From Pseudomonadota bacterium (GTDB taxonomy: Bacteria; Pseudomonadota; Alphaproteobacteria; RF32; CAG-239): a DNA stretch of 27,916 nucleotides. The notes beneath the pieces were generated by a model. The model did not search any database. It saw only the letters and a list, made by a program, of their open reading frames with translations, and was not told where the DNA came from. The translations under genes were made by a program, and so were the position numbers. Shown piece after piece: positions 7,966 to 15,300 of the stretch (positions within the stretch are counted from its first letter, which is position 1; each line of letters begins with the position of its first letter). Where the stretch lies: contig JAHALQ010000017.1 of NCBI GenBank assembly GCA_018362935.1, forward strand, positions 1-27,916, written 5' to 3'.

Positions 7966-8211
7966 TCAGGCTTCAGGCGCGGTAAATTCACTGGCGGAAA
8001 TATCGCCCTGGGGGGAAACTTCTATTTTTTCGATTTTCAGCTGCGCATTTTGCAGTTTGCTTTCGCACAATTGTTTGAGGGCAACGGCTTTTTCATAAGC
8101 GTTAACGGCATCGTCAAGCTTGATGCGCCCGCTTTCGAGCTCGCGCACGATATTTTCCAGCTGCGCCAGCGCCTCTTCAAAACTCAGGTCTTTGATTTCA
8201 CTCGTATCCAT
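7966..8211 (-). CDS. xseB: exodeoxyribonuclease VII small subunit
   Basis: XseB binds the XseA large subunit to form exonuclease VII, which degrades single-stranded DNA in repair and recombination. The 81-residue protein has the family core S-F-E-E-A-L-x-x-L-E-x-I-V-x-x-L-E (about residues 10-26) and G-x-x-x-L-D-D-A-V-x-x-Y-E-K (about 28-41), followed by a coiled-coil-like tail. An AGGAG site lies about 8 nt before the ATG. It leads the xseB-ispA transcript from the promoter at 8243-8270; xseA is not in the window. Confidence 0.92.
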   Translation of the reverse strand: MDTSEIKDLSFEEALAQLENIVRELESGRIKLDDAVNAYEKAVALKQLCESKLQNAQLKIEKIEVSPQGDISASEFTAPEA

Positions 8212-8242
8212 AAAACACTCCTACAATTACTGCCGCCAGTTT

Positions 8243-8270
8243 AGCATACAAAATCAAGATAGCAATACAA
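8243..8270 (-). promoter_or_regulatory. sigma70-type promoter for xseB-ispA
   Basis: On the minus strand TTGTAT (8270-8265) and TATGCT (8248-8243) are 16 nt apart. The start site would be near 8236, about 25 nt before the xseB ATG. Confidence 0.45.
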
Positions 8271-8366
8271 AAGAATTAGAAAATAATACTTAGAAGACCC
8301 TAGATATTGTCGTTTTTGAGAATAAATATTAGTAATGAATTATCGAAGTTAGGAGGTATAAGGCGG

Positions 8367-8648
8367 ATGAAAAGCTTAGATATCGAAAGAAGTGCCCGTA
8401 TATTGAAAGCCATGGGAAATGAGAAACGGCTGGATATACTGTATTATCTGCTGGACGGCGAGCTGAATGTCGGCGAGCTTGAGAAACTGGTAAAACTCAG
8501 CCAGTCGGCGCTGTCGCAGCATCTGGCCGTTTTGCGGGCCGAAGACATAGTCAAAACGCGCCGCGAAGCGCAAACAATTTATTACTCTATTAAAAATCCG
8601 CAGGTATTAAAAATTTTGGATTTGCTTAACAGCTTCTACAAAGGTTAA
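8367..8648 (+). CDS. ArsR-family winged-helix transcriptional regulator
   Basis: A 93-residue DNA-binding protein. The A-M-G-N-E-K-R-L-D-I-L start of the winged helix and the recognition helix L-S-Q-S-A-L-S-Q-H-L-A-V-L-R (about 44-57) are typical of the family, and the beta-wing follows (R-R-E-A-Q-T-I-Y-Y). There is no Cys at all, so the classical metal-sensing ELCVCDL-type site is absent; a redox, sulfide or non-metal signal, or dimer-only control, is more likely (inference). I chose the ATG at 8367, 10 nt after AGGAGG and next to GGCGG; an extended frame upstream has no ribosome site. No target gene is adjacent on the same strand, and it overlaps the convergent rnd by 3 bp. Confidence 0.82.
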   Translation: MKSLDIERSARILKAMGNEKRLDILYYLLDGELNVGELEKLVKLSQSALSQHLAVLRAEDIVKTRREAQTIYYSIKNPQVLKILDLLNSFYKG

Positions 8649-9805
8649 GAAGCGATATTTTCAAAAACGATATCCCTGGTATCGGGATTATAGCGGAGAG
8701 CGAGTTTTCCGGCACGCAGAGCTTCGGCCTGCCGGCCGAATATTTCATGACGCCAGCCGTTCAGAACGGCGTTGTTTTCGTCATTGCCCGCGCAGAATTC
8801 TCTCAGGTCGTCGTCACTGGCCAGCAGGCGCGACACGATGCCGTGTTCCTGGCTGACGATTTTCAGCAGCAATTTCAGCAACTCAAAAAGCGGACTGTTT
8901 TTATCCTGCCAGTCTTTTGTCTGAGGCGGGCAGACATAGTTGTCAGGGCTTATTTTATTAAATTGGTTGAGAACTTCGATAATTTCGTCGCCGAGGCGCC
9001 CTTCGGCAATATCGCGGCGAAGATTGCGAATCTGCAGCAGCTCTTCTTTTGTCTGCGGGCACAGGGCGCAGATGGCGAGCAGGGCATCGTCTTTGATAAA
9101 AGAATGGCGCGGCGTGTTCTTTCGCTGGGCGCGGGCTTCGCGCCAGGCGGCAAGTTCGCGCAGAAGCGTCAGGAACCTGGCGTTGTGCGAACGGTGTTTG
9201 ATTTTGAGCCAGGCTTCGTCAGGCGCGGTTTCATAAGTTTTGGGGTTGGAAAGAATGCCCATTTCTTCTTTTATCCATTCACTGCGGCCGAGAGAATCCA
9301 GTTTTCCGCGCAGAAATTCATAAACATGGACAAGGTGGGTAACATCGGCCAGCGCGTATTCCAACTGCGCGGGATTGAGCGGACGTTTGCTCCAGTCGGA
9401 CAGGCGGTTGGATTTGTCAAGTTTGATATGCAGAATATGGTTGACGAGATTTTCATAACTGATTGCCTCGCCGAAACCGGTTGCCATGCCGGCTACCTGA
9501 GTGTCAAAAAGCGGCGCGGGAACCCGATGGGAAAGATTAAAAATTATTTCGATGTCCTGACGGCCGGAATGGAAAACTTTTACCACGCCGGGGTTTGTCA
9601 TTAAATCAAAAAAAGGCTGCAAATCCATGCCTTCGGCCAAAGGGTCAATAACGGCGCAGCGTGCGGGCGAGCCAATTTGAATCAGGCAGAGCTTGGCGTA
9701 ATAGGTGTGTTCGCGCATAAATTCCAGGTCAACCGTAACAAAGGGCTGTTCTTCCAACTCTGTGCAAAATTGTTTCAGACCCGCGGCAGTTTCGATAATG
9801 TCCAT
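8645..9805 (-). CDS. rnd: ribonuclease D
   Basis: RNase D is a 3'-5' exoribonuclease that trims tRNA precursors and other structured RNAs. The 386-residue protein has the DEDDy exonuclease domain in its first ~200 residues: D26-x-E28 (Exo I), D84 in H-S-G-R-Q-D (Exo II), and Y150-x3-D154 (Exo III). An HRDC-type helical domain follows at about 205-285 (W-R-E-A-R-A-Q-R and the R-D-D/K-D-D-A-L region). Its length and order match the family. Only a weak purine-rich ribosome site precedes the ATG. The 3' end overlaps the arsR-type gene. The upstream 9806-10065 region is AT-rich and holds the promoter of the divergent gene. Confidence 0.9.
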   Translation of the reverse strand: MDIIETAAGLKQFCTELEEQPFVTVDLEFMREHTYYAKLCLIQIGSPARCAVIDPLAEGMDLQPFFDLMTNPGVVKVFHSGRQDIEIIFNLSHRVPAPLFDTQVAGMATGFGEAISYENLVNHILHIKLDKSNRLSDWSKRPLNPAQLEYALADVTHLVHVYEFLRGKLDSLGRSEWIKEEMGILSNPKTYETAPDEAWLKIKHRSHNARFLTLLRELAAWREARAQRKNTPRHSFIKDDALLAICALCPQTKEELLQIRNLRRDIAEGRLGDEIIEVLNQFNKISPDNYVCPPQTKDWQDKNSPLFELLKLLLKIVSQEHGIVSRLLASDDDLREFCAGNDENNAVLNGWRHEIFGRQAEALRAGKLALRYNPDTRDIVFENIAS

Positions 9806-9902
9806 TATTTTTCTTCTTCGGCAAATGTTAATTTCAAACTATTTTAATATCCGATGTTTAAAATTTTTTTAATGGATTATTCTGAAAATTTGAAAAAAAT
9901 AC

Positions 9903-9931
9903 TTGATTTTGACAAAACTTTTGTTTAATAC
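9903..9931 (+). promoter_or_regulatory. strong sigma70-type promoter with an internal dyad
   Basis: TTGATT (9903-9908) and TAATAC (9926-9931) are separated by exactly 17 nt. The spacer contains the dyad ACAAAA-C-TTTTGT (9912-9924), which could be a regulator site. Transcription would start near 9938 and run through a ~128-nt leader to the ATG at 10066. A second small dyad, TATTGA-TAT-TCAATA, lies in that leader at 9979-9993. The rest of 9806-10065 shows nothing I can assign. Confidence 0.5.
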
Positions 9932-10065
9932 ATAAATCACATTTATTACAATTAAGATATACATATTTAATCTGAACTTATTGATATTCAATATACGTTA
10001 TCAGGAAGGTGGCAGCTCTTGATGATGAGAAGATAAGCCGTTTTACTAATTTAATTTTTATTTTT

Positions 10066-10671
10066 ATGTTAAAAAACCCAAAAAACCGTCTGTATGCCAT
10101 CGTAGATGCATCAGACAATGCTTCCGTAGAAGTTCTCAAATCAGTATTGGCGCCGTTTGAGCCAAAGTATCGCGAAGGAAAAACGCTGACCATCAGCGGT
10201 GTACAGGATGTTCTCTTTGTGGAATTTCGCAAGAGAGAAGGCCCGATGTTCGATATCATGAAGAATCTGGCCGCGCGCTGCAGCCTGTATCCTTTCTATG
10301 TGGTGGAGGAAAACAAAGGCCATCATCCCAAAGGCGACAAATACGGCAATGCGTGCGAATACTTTGTTGTCAACGCCGCGATAGTGGATTTTCCGGTGCC
10401 GGAGGATGCTCTGAACGGCTGGATTGAAGAAGTTCGTGCCAAAGCGAAGGAAATTTACCGCAATGACAGCGTGTTTCTGAAGTTTCACGTCTACTGGCGT
10501 CCGGAAGATCAGAGCGTTCACGTTCTCTGCGGCAACACAGAAAATACCAACCGCCACGGTTCCGGTGAAGTTGTACTCGGAGAAGAGGGGTGGAAAGAAG
10601 GCGTCTGCAAGTTAGCGGAAGCTCTGAAAATCCCCGTGGAGTTCCGGCAGATCCGGTATAAGAATCTTTAA
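10066..10671 (+). CDS. conserved-looking protein of unknown function
   Basis: A 201-residue, apparently soluble protein that I do not recognise. It has mixed charge, no signal peptide and no transmembrane segment. Notable stretches are K-N-R-L-Y-A-I-V-D-A-S-D-N at the start, V-E-F-R-K-R-E-G-P-M-F-D near 48, and H-H-P-K-G-D-K-Y-G-N-A-C-E-Y-F near 88. Codon use is like that of the housekeeping genes, so it is not obviously foreign. The frame stays open 19 codons further upstream to a GTG at 10009, but AGGAAG directly abuts that GTG and the extra codons are AT-rich leader-like sequence, so I prefer the ATG. That ATG lacks a Shine-Dalgarno site. The gene is monocistronic between the promoter at 9903 and the terminator at 10693. 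Confidence 0.7.
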   Translation: MLKNPKNRLYAIVDASDNASVEVLKSVLAPFEPKYREGKTLTISGVQDVLFVEFRKREGPMFDIMKNLAARCSLYPFYVVEENKGHHPKGDKYGNACEYFVVNAAIVDFPVPEDALNGWIEEVRAKAKEIYRNDSVFLKFHVYWRPEDQSVHVLCGNTENTNRHGSGEVVLGEEGWKEGVCKLAEALKIPVEFRQIRYKNL

Positions 10672-10692
10672 CGGAGGGGGAAAGAAAAAATT

Positions 10693-10723
10693 AGAGTCTG
10701 CTTTCAGGGCAGGCTCTTTTTTT
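10693..10723 (+). terminator. intrinsic terminator after the 201-aa gene
   Basis: AGAGTCTGC (10693-10701) pairs with GCAGGCTCT (10709-10717), with one G-U pair and a 7-nt loop, followed by seven Ts. It separates the upstream gene from aspS. Confidence 0.85.
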
Positions 10724-10810
10724 GTGTTCAGATTATGCAAAAATGGTTGCTTTTATGGGTTTTTGGGGCTAAACCTAAAGGGTTAAAAACAATTAATACA
10801 GAGGTTACTC

Positions 10811-12574
10811 ATGCAAACATACAGAACACACACTTGCGGCGAGCTGCGCGCTTCGGATATCGGAAAAGAAGTCAGGCTGGCCGGTTGGATACATCGCAAA
10901 CGCAATCTGGGAAATTTGTGCTTTGTCGATTTACGAGATCATTACGGAATTACCCAGTGTGTGGTTGACAGCGATTCTGACTTGTTTGCGAAAATCGAAG
11001 CGCTGCGTCCCGAATCGGTTATCGGCATAGACGGAAAAGTTATCATGCGCGAGAGCATTAACAAAAATATGCCGACCGGCGATATCGAAATAAAAATTTC
11101 GGGTCTGGAAGTTTATTCGGAAGCCGACGTGCTGCCGTTCCAGGTGGCGATAGAAGACGATGCGCCCGAGGAAATCCGCCTCAAGTACCGTTTTCTGGAT
11201 TTACGCAAAGAGCGCATTCACAAAAACATCATGCTGCGCTCGGCGGTGATTCAGCGTTCGCGCGAGCTGATGCGCGAGCAGGGCTTTACCGAGTTTCAGA
11301 CGCCGATTTTGACGGCTTCTTCACCGGAAGGCGCTCGTGACTTTTTGGTTCCGTCACGCTTAAATCCCGGCAAGTTTTATGCTTTGCCGCAGGCGCCGCA
11401 GCAGTTTAAGCAGCTGCTGATGGTGTCAGGTTTTGACAAGTATTTCCAGATTGCGCCGTGTTTCCGCGATGAAGACCCCCGTGCTGACCGCAGTCCCGGC
11501 GAGTTCTATCAGATGGATATGGAAATGAGTTTTGCGACGCAGGAAGACGTGTTTAAGGTTATCGAGCATACGCTGGGTACAATTTTCAATGAATTTGCCA
11601 ACGGCAAAACCGTCGACCAGGCGCCGTTTATCCATATCCCGTTCCGCGAAGCAATGCTTAAATACGGTTCTGATAAGCCGGATTTGCGCAATCCGCTGAT
11701 TTTGCAAGACGTGACGGCTTTGTTCGGCAGCAGCGGTTTCGGCGTTTATGATACGCTGGCCGGCGAGGGCAAGATGATTAAAGGCATGCTGGTTAAAGGC
11801 ATTGCCGACAAGCCGCGTTCTTTCTTTGACAAGCTTGACGGCTTTGCCAAAGAAGAAGGCATGGGCGGTATGGCCTACATTGCTTGGGCGTCAGCCGGCG
11901 TTAAGGGAATTTCGCGGATGATGAGCGAGGATAAAATTGCCGAAATTAAGGCTGCATTCGGCGCGGAAGACGGCGATGCCGTTTTGTTTATGGCCGGAAA
12001 GGGCGTTAAGTTCGACAAGTTCAGCGGCCGCCTGCGCAACAAGGTCGGCGACGAACTCGGGCTGACTGACAAGAATTCCTTTAAAATGTGCTGGATTGTC
12101 GATTTTCCGTTCTATGAAGAAAATGAAGAAACCGGTGCGGTCGAGTTTTCTCACAATCCGTTCTCGATGCCGCAGGGCGGAATGGACGCGCTGGCAAACA
12201 AAAACCCGCTGGACATTCTGGCGTATCAATATGACTTTGTGTGCAACGGCGTTGAGCTTCTTTCCGGCGGCGTTCGCAACCATTCTCCGGAAATCATGTA
12301 TAAGGTGTTTGAAATCGCCGGCTATGACCACAGCGTGGTTGACAGCAAATTCGGCGGCATGATTAACGCCTTTAAGTTCGGCGCGCCGCCGCACGCCGGT
12401 TCGGCTTACGGTATGGATCGTCTGGTTATGCTGCTGCTGGATGAGGAAATTATCCGCGACGTTATCGCTTTTCCGCTCAACGGCAAAGCGCAGGATCTGA
12501 TGATGCAGGCGCCGAACGAAGCCACCGAAAAGCAGCTCAAAGAACTGCATATCCAGATTGCAAAAGACAATTAG
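10811..12574 (+). CDS. aspS: aspartyl-tRNA synthetase, bacterial type
   Basis: This class II synthetase attaches aspartate to tRNA-Asp in the cytoplasm. The 587-residue length is that of bacterial AspRS, with an N-terminal OB anticodon-binding domain (about 1-110), the catalytic core split by a GAD insertion (about 290-400), and motif 3 G-A-P-P-H-A-G-S-A-Y-G-M-D-R near the end. Other signatures are S-P-E-G-A-R-D-F-L-V-P-S-R, F-R-D-E-D-P-R-A-D-R and E-F-Y-Q-M-D-M-E. In the OB domain the loop reads R-N-L33-G, with Leu as in discriminating enzymes such as that of E. coli; non-discriminating enzymes have His there. This hints that the enzyme charges only tRNA-Asp, but a single residue is weak evidence. 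GAGG lies 6 nt before the ATG. The stop overlaps the convergent GNAT gene. Confidence 0.95.
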   Translation: MQTYRTHTCGELRASDIGKEVRLAGWIHRKRNLGNLCFVDLRDHYGITQCVVDSDSDLFAKIEALRPESVIGIDGKVIMRESINKNMPTGDIEIKISGLEVYSEADVLPFQVAIEDDAPEEIRLKYRFLDLRKERIHKNIMLRSAVIQRSRELMREQGFTEFQTPILTASSPEGARDFLVPSRLNPGKFYALPQAPQQFKQLLMVSGFDKYFQIAPCFRDEDPRADRSPGEFYQMDMEMSFATQEDVFKVIEHTLGTIFNEFANGKTVDQAPFIHIPFREAMLKYGSDKPDLRNPLILQDVTALFGSSGFGVYDTLAGEGKMIKGMLVKGIADKPRSFFDKLDGFAKEEGMGGMAYIAWASAGVKGISRMMSEDKIAEIKAAFGAEDGDAVLFMAGKGVKFDKFSGRLRNKVGDELGLTDKNSFKMCWIVDFPFYEENEETGAVEFSHNPFSMPQGGMDALANKNPLDILAYQYDFVCNGVELLSGGVRNHSPEIMYKVFEIAGYDHSVVDSKFGGMINAFKFGAPPHAGSAYGMDRLVMLLLDEEIIRDVIAFPLNGKAQDLMMQAPNEATEKQLKELHIQIAKDN

Positions 12575-13350
12575 CTTCTGCTGACAGCCTGACGCGCGGC
12601 CGGGATGGTTTTCCGGCCGCGTTTGTTTTGAAAAACGCCGGCGGAAGGGTACCAGATAATGCTGTTGGTCTGTTTGTCCCAGGTTGTGCCAATCATGCCG
12701 CTTTCGGACAAAGCCATCATTTTATTAAACAGAGCCGGTACGTTTTTGTGCACGTCGCTGCCCAATGAAAGGCGATAGGACGTTGCGTCGCTGTGAATTT
12801 GCGGCTGTCTGCCGCCGAGGTCTTTTTGCAAATAGATGACTTTGGCGTTATCTTCGGGGTCGAAACCAACCTTGGTTATCTTCATGCCGTATTGAATGGC
12901 GTTAACCCAGCTGGCAGGGTTGTCGGCGGCAATTTGGGTGATGGCGATTTTGCGCCCGTGTTCGGCGGCTACCTGTTCACGGATGCGCAGCATTTGTTTC
13001 ATCAGGCCGCGTCCGCGGTATTCGGGGTCAACCAATACGGCTTTAAAAACAGCAAGTTTGGAATTTTTGTGTTCAGCGGCATATTCGGGCAGTTCGCGCG
13101 TATCATGGTCGCCGGGCAGGGATAAAATAGACTGCGAAACCAAACGGTTGCCGTCATACAATCCGAACACATACATATGGTCGCTTTTGAGCGCGTTGCT
13201 GAAATCGTCAATGGTGCGGTGGAGGATAAAGTGCTGCTCGTCGGGCTTGAAACCGGCGATGATTTTATCCTGCAAATCGAGCAGGCTGCGCAAATCGGCA
13301 GTATTCATTTCAAGTTTTTTGAGAGTAAGCGCGGGTTGGTTGTTTGTCAT
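12571..13350 (-). CDS. GNAT-family N-acetyltransferase
   Basis: A 259-residue cytosolic protein with an N-terminal GNAT fold. The acetyl-CoA site is visible as V-F-K-A-V-L-V-D-P-E-Y-R112-G-R-G-L-M117 followed by a helix, and N-P-A-S-W-V-N-A-I-Q-Y-G-M (about 144-156) fits motif B. The last ~90 residues are not typical of a minimal GNAT and may form a second small domain. The substrate cannot be told. Expression appears tied to the unusual leader upstream: an intrinsic terminator at 13368-13397 ends only 17 nt before the ATG, and the ribosome site is weak (GAAAG). The gene faces aspS tail to tail. Confidence 0.78.
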   Translation of the reverse strand: MTNNQPALTLKKLEMNTADLRSLLDLQDKIIAGFKPDEQHFILHRTIDDFSNALKSDHMYVFGLYDGNRLVSQSILSLPGDHDTRELPEYAAEHKNSKLAVFKAVLVDPEYRGRGLMKQMLRIREQVAAEHGRKIAITQIAADNPASWVNAIQYGMKITKVGFDPEDNAKVIYLQKDLGGRQPQIHSDATSYRLSLGSDVHKNVPALFNKMMALSESGMIGTTWDKQTNSIIWYPSAGVFQNKRGRKTIPAARQAVSRS

Positions 13351-13367
13351 TTTGTTTTTCTTTCAAT

Positions 13368-13397
13368 AAAAAAGGATTTGAAACATGTTCAAATCCT
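13368..13397 (-). terminator. intrinsic terminator/attenuator upstream of the GNAT gene
   Basis: On the minus strand a perfect 10-bp stem (AGGATTTGAA with TTCAAATCCT, 5-nt loop) is followed by a run of six Us at 13373-13368. The ATG of the GNAT gene is 17 nt further on, so this hairpin either ends a separate small RNA or attenuates the GNAT transcript. Confidence 0.75.
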
Positions 13398-13522
13398 GCG
13401 GTTGTGATGTTGTGCAAAAATAAGGCGCAAGTCATCGTCGCAGGAAAATCCGGCGTCTCAGTCCTCGGAAAGAAATATGTAAAACAGCTTTTATCACGTT
13501 AACCTGCTTTCTCAGTTAATTT
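13368..13522 (-). ncRNA. candidate ~155-nt small RNA or regulatory leader
   Basis: The span lies between a near-consensus minus-strand promoter (13557-13529) and the terminator at 13368. The predicted RNA starts with a hairpin (TTAACTG with CAGGTTAA). Its 3' half can form a long rod in which TCCTGCG (minus strand, 13445-13439) pairs with CGCAGGA (13400-13394), and GGATTT can pair with AAATCC further out. This pairing uses bases that also form the 5' arm of the terminator, so the two structures compete. A short frame (M-T-C-A-L-F-L-H-N) starts inside it, but it has no run of one regulatory amino acid. I could not match it to a known RNA family. The 5' end is inferred from the promoter. Confidence 0.45.
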
Positions 13523-13528
13523 CGCTCA

Positions 13529-13579
13529 AGGATAAGGGCAAATAAATCTGTTGTCAAACAAAAAGTTTGCCCTTATAAA
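13529..13579. promoter_or_regulatory. symmetric bidirectional promoter of dapE and the GNAT leader
   Basis: Plus strand: TTGTCA (13551-13556), 17 nt, TATAAA (13574-13579). Minus strand: TTGACA (13557-13552), 17 nt, TATCCT (13534-13529). The two -35 boxes overlap almost completely. In addition ATAAGGGCAAA (13532-13542) and TTTGCCCTTAT (13566-13576) are perfect 11-bp inverted repeats centred on 13554, the middle of the shared -35, and each arm overlaps a -10 box. One polymerase at a time can bind, and a regulator recognising the arms would control both directions. Confidence 0.6.
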
Positions 13580-13605
13580 TATTGCAAAAGCAAAGAGAGG
13601 AAAAT

Positions 13606-14739
13606 ATGTCGGAAGTTTTAGATTTATGCGCAGATTTGGTGCGGGCCGGAGGCGTCGGGCGCGATGTCGAACGGGTGACGGACTGTATGCGCGCATATTT
13701 GGACAGCAAGGGGTTTGCCACTGAAATAATTGATTGTGCGGGAGAAAACGGCGCTCATATGCCGGCGCTTTACGCGACAATCGGCAGCGGCGGAAAGCAT
13801 CTGCTGTTTAACGGCCATCTGGATGTGGTGCCGGCAGGAGACGAGGATATGTGGAAACATCCGCCTTTTGCGGCGCAAATCTGCGACGGCTTGCTGTACG
13901 GACGCGGAATTGCCGATATGAAAGGCGGAGTGGCGGCATTTGCCTCGGCTGTTGCAGAGCTGGCATCAGCCGGAAAACTCAAGGGACGCGTCAGCCTGCT
14001 GCTGTCCACCGATGAAGAAGAACCGGTTGTCAATACCACGGAAAAAGCCTTGCAGATTTTGTCCGGGCGCGGCGAAAAATTTGATTTCGCTTTGGTCGGC
14101 GAACCGTCTAATCCCACAGAGCTTGGCGAAGAAATTAAAATCGGGCGGCGCGGCGATGTCATTTTGCGCATCACCTGCTTCGGTACGCGCGGGCATACGG
14201 CTTATCCGCACCTCGCCGATAATCCGGTGCACCGGCTGGTGCGGCTGCTTTCTGTCCTGATTAGTGACAAACTGGACGAGGGCAACGCTTATTTCGGCGC
14301 TTCGACATTGCAGGTGACGACTTTTGATGTCGGCAACCCGGCTTCAAACGTGGTGCCGGACAAGGCTTTTGCGCAAGTGGATGTTCGTTTTAACAGCGAG
14401 CAGACATCGCGGAAAATCATTGAGCGCGTTGAAAAACATATTGCGGAAACCGGCGGAAATTTTGAACTGCAAAGCGAAGTCGTCGGCGAATCTTTTTTGA
14501 GCCCGGTGACAAAAGATGTAGAACGGTTGAAAAAAATCGTCGCCGAAGTTTGCGGGCGCGAGCCGAAATATTCGACTTCCGGCGGAACCTCGGACGCGCG
14601 GTTCGTGCGTGCTTATTGCCCGGTGGTGGAGTTCGGGCTGACCAATGCGACGATACATAAGATTAATGAAAATGAAACAACGGCGAATATAGAACTTTTG
14701 GAAAAAGTTTACGGCAAATTTATTGAAGAATTTTTCTGA
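13606..14739 (+). CDS. dapE: M20 metallopeptidase, succinyl-diaminopimelate desuccinylase (DapE-like)
   Basis: DapE hydrolyses N-succinyl-LL-2,6-diaminopimelate to succinate and LL-DAP, feeding lysine and peptidoglycan synthesis. The 377-residue protein has the usual length and metal ligands: H71 and D73 (N-G-H-L-D-V-V-P), D104 (Y-G-R-G-I-A-D-M-K-G-G), catalytic E137 with E138 (S-T-D-E-E-E-P), E166 (V-G-E-P-S-N-P) and H351. T-S-G-G-T-S-D-A-R-F (about 324-333) is a strong DapE signature. I chose the ATG at 13606, with GAGAGG 5 nt upstream; an earlier in-frame ATG lacks one. The N terminus lacks the common S-x-T-P-x-D motif (R-A-G-G-V instead), so a related M20 deacylase is possible. Confidence 0.8.
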   Translation: MSEVLDLCADLVRAGGVGRDVERVTDCMRAYLDSKGFATEIIDCAGENGAHMPALYATIGSGGKHLLFNGHLDVVPAGDEDMWKHPPFAAQICDGLLYGRGIADMKGGVAAFASAVAELASAGKLKGRVSLLLSTDEEEPVVNTTEKALQILSGRGEKFDFALVGEPSNPTELGEEIKIGRRGDVILRITCFGTRGHTAYPHLADNPVHRLVRLLSVLISDKLDEGNAYFGASTLQVTTFDVGNPASNVVPDKAFAQVDVRFNSEQTSRKIIERVEKHIAETGGNFELQSEVVGESFLSPVTKDVERLKKIVAEVCGREPKYSTSGGTSDARFVRAYCPVVEFGLTNATIHKINENETTANIELLEKVYGKFIEEFF

Positions 14740-14812
14740 AAAAACATAATATTTGCTTACTCCGATTGATGAAGTACAAAATATCATTACTATATTGTCA
14801 GCGGAGGGAAGC

Positions 14813-15058
14813 ATGGATAAGGAAAGATGGAGCCTGAAAGACAAGCTGGAAGTTGCCGAGGCGGTGTTTACGATTATTGTTTCGACAATGGCAATCTGGG
14901 GAACTATCGTGGCCTGGGAAAACGGCTTCTGGCACAAACTCAAGCATATTGCCGACCATTTGCACGAACGTTACGAACAGGAAGAAATAGAAGGGCAGGG
15001 CGGCGCGTTGATGAAGCTTGAACAGGATGTTAAAAAGCTGGAAAAAAAGGTAAAATAA
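14813..15058 (+). CDS. small single-pass membrane protein, unknown function
   Basis: An 81-residue protein with a charged start, one transmembrane helix (about 18-37, containing A-V-F-T-I-I-V-S-T-M-A-I-W-G) and a charged C-terminal coiled coil (about 60-81, ending K-K-L-E-K-K-V-K). I do not recognise the family. The ATG at 14813 is set by GGAGGGAA; an upstream in-frame ATG at 14753 has no ribosome site. A TATATT box lies just upstream, so it may have its own promoter with a very short leader. Orientation suggests a short N-terminal end and a coiled coil on one side of the membrane. Confidence 0.65.
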   Translation: MDKERWSLKDKLEVAEAVFTIIVSTMAIWGTIVAWENGFWHKLKHIADHLHERYEQEEIEGQGGALMKLEQDVKKLEKKVK

Positions 15059-15098
15059 TTATAGCACAAAGCAGATATAGACATTAGTTCATTTTCGG

Positions 15099-15126
15099 TT
15101 GTCATCGGTTGTGAAGCCTTTATATC
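15099..15126 (+). promoter_or_regulatory. sigma70-type promoter for the 45-aa gene
   Basis: TTGTCA (15099-15104) and TATATC (15121-15126) are 16 nt apart. The AGAAAAGGAG ribosome site (15141-15150) and ATG (15157) follow at normal distances. Confidence 0.45.
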
Positions 15127-15156
15127 TATGATGGTTATTTAGAAAAGGAGATTGAC

Positions 15157-15294
15157 ATGACCGATAATTTTGAAAAACTGCAAAAAGAAGTTGATAAAAT
15201 TAAAGAAGACATGAAACAGATTATGTCTGAACATAAGGTTCTGATGAAAGATTCTCAGAAGAGCCAGAGAGGTCAGGAACGTTCTAAGAAGTAA
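15157..15294 (+). CDS. 45-aa charged coiled-coil protein
   Basis: A small gene with full expression signals: a promoter at 15099, an AAAAGGAG ribosome site 6 nt before the ATG, and a strong terminator 6 nt after the stop. The product (M-T-D-N-F-E-K-L-Q-K-E-V-D-K-I-K-E-D-M...) is Lys/Glu-rich with hydrophobic residues at heptad spacing up to about residue 25 and a basic tail (S-Q-R-G-Q-E-R-S-K-K). It has no signal peptide or transmembrane segment. The composition hints at a small helical dimer that binds nucleic acid or protein, but I recognise no family. Confidence 0.65.
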   Translation: MTDNFEKLQKEVDKIKEDMKQIMSEHKVLMKDSQKSQRGQERSKK

Positions 15295-15300
15295 GTCAGA

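Noticed and set aside
13383..13397. GTTCAAATCC resembling a tRNA T-loop
   Set aside because: The flanks cannot form the T-stem, and no anticodon or acceptor arms are present. The sequence is one arm of the minus-strand terminator hairpin.
13368..13522. 6S RNA candidate
   Set aside because: The length fits, but the 5' and 3' ends do not pair into a closing stem and a central open-complex-like bubble is not evident. I kept it only as an unassigned RNA.
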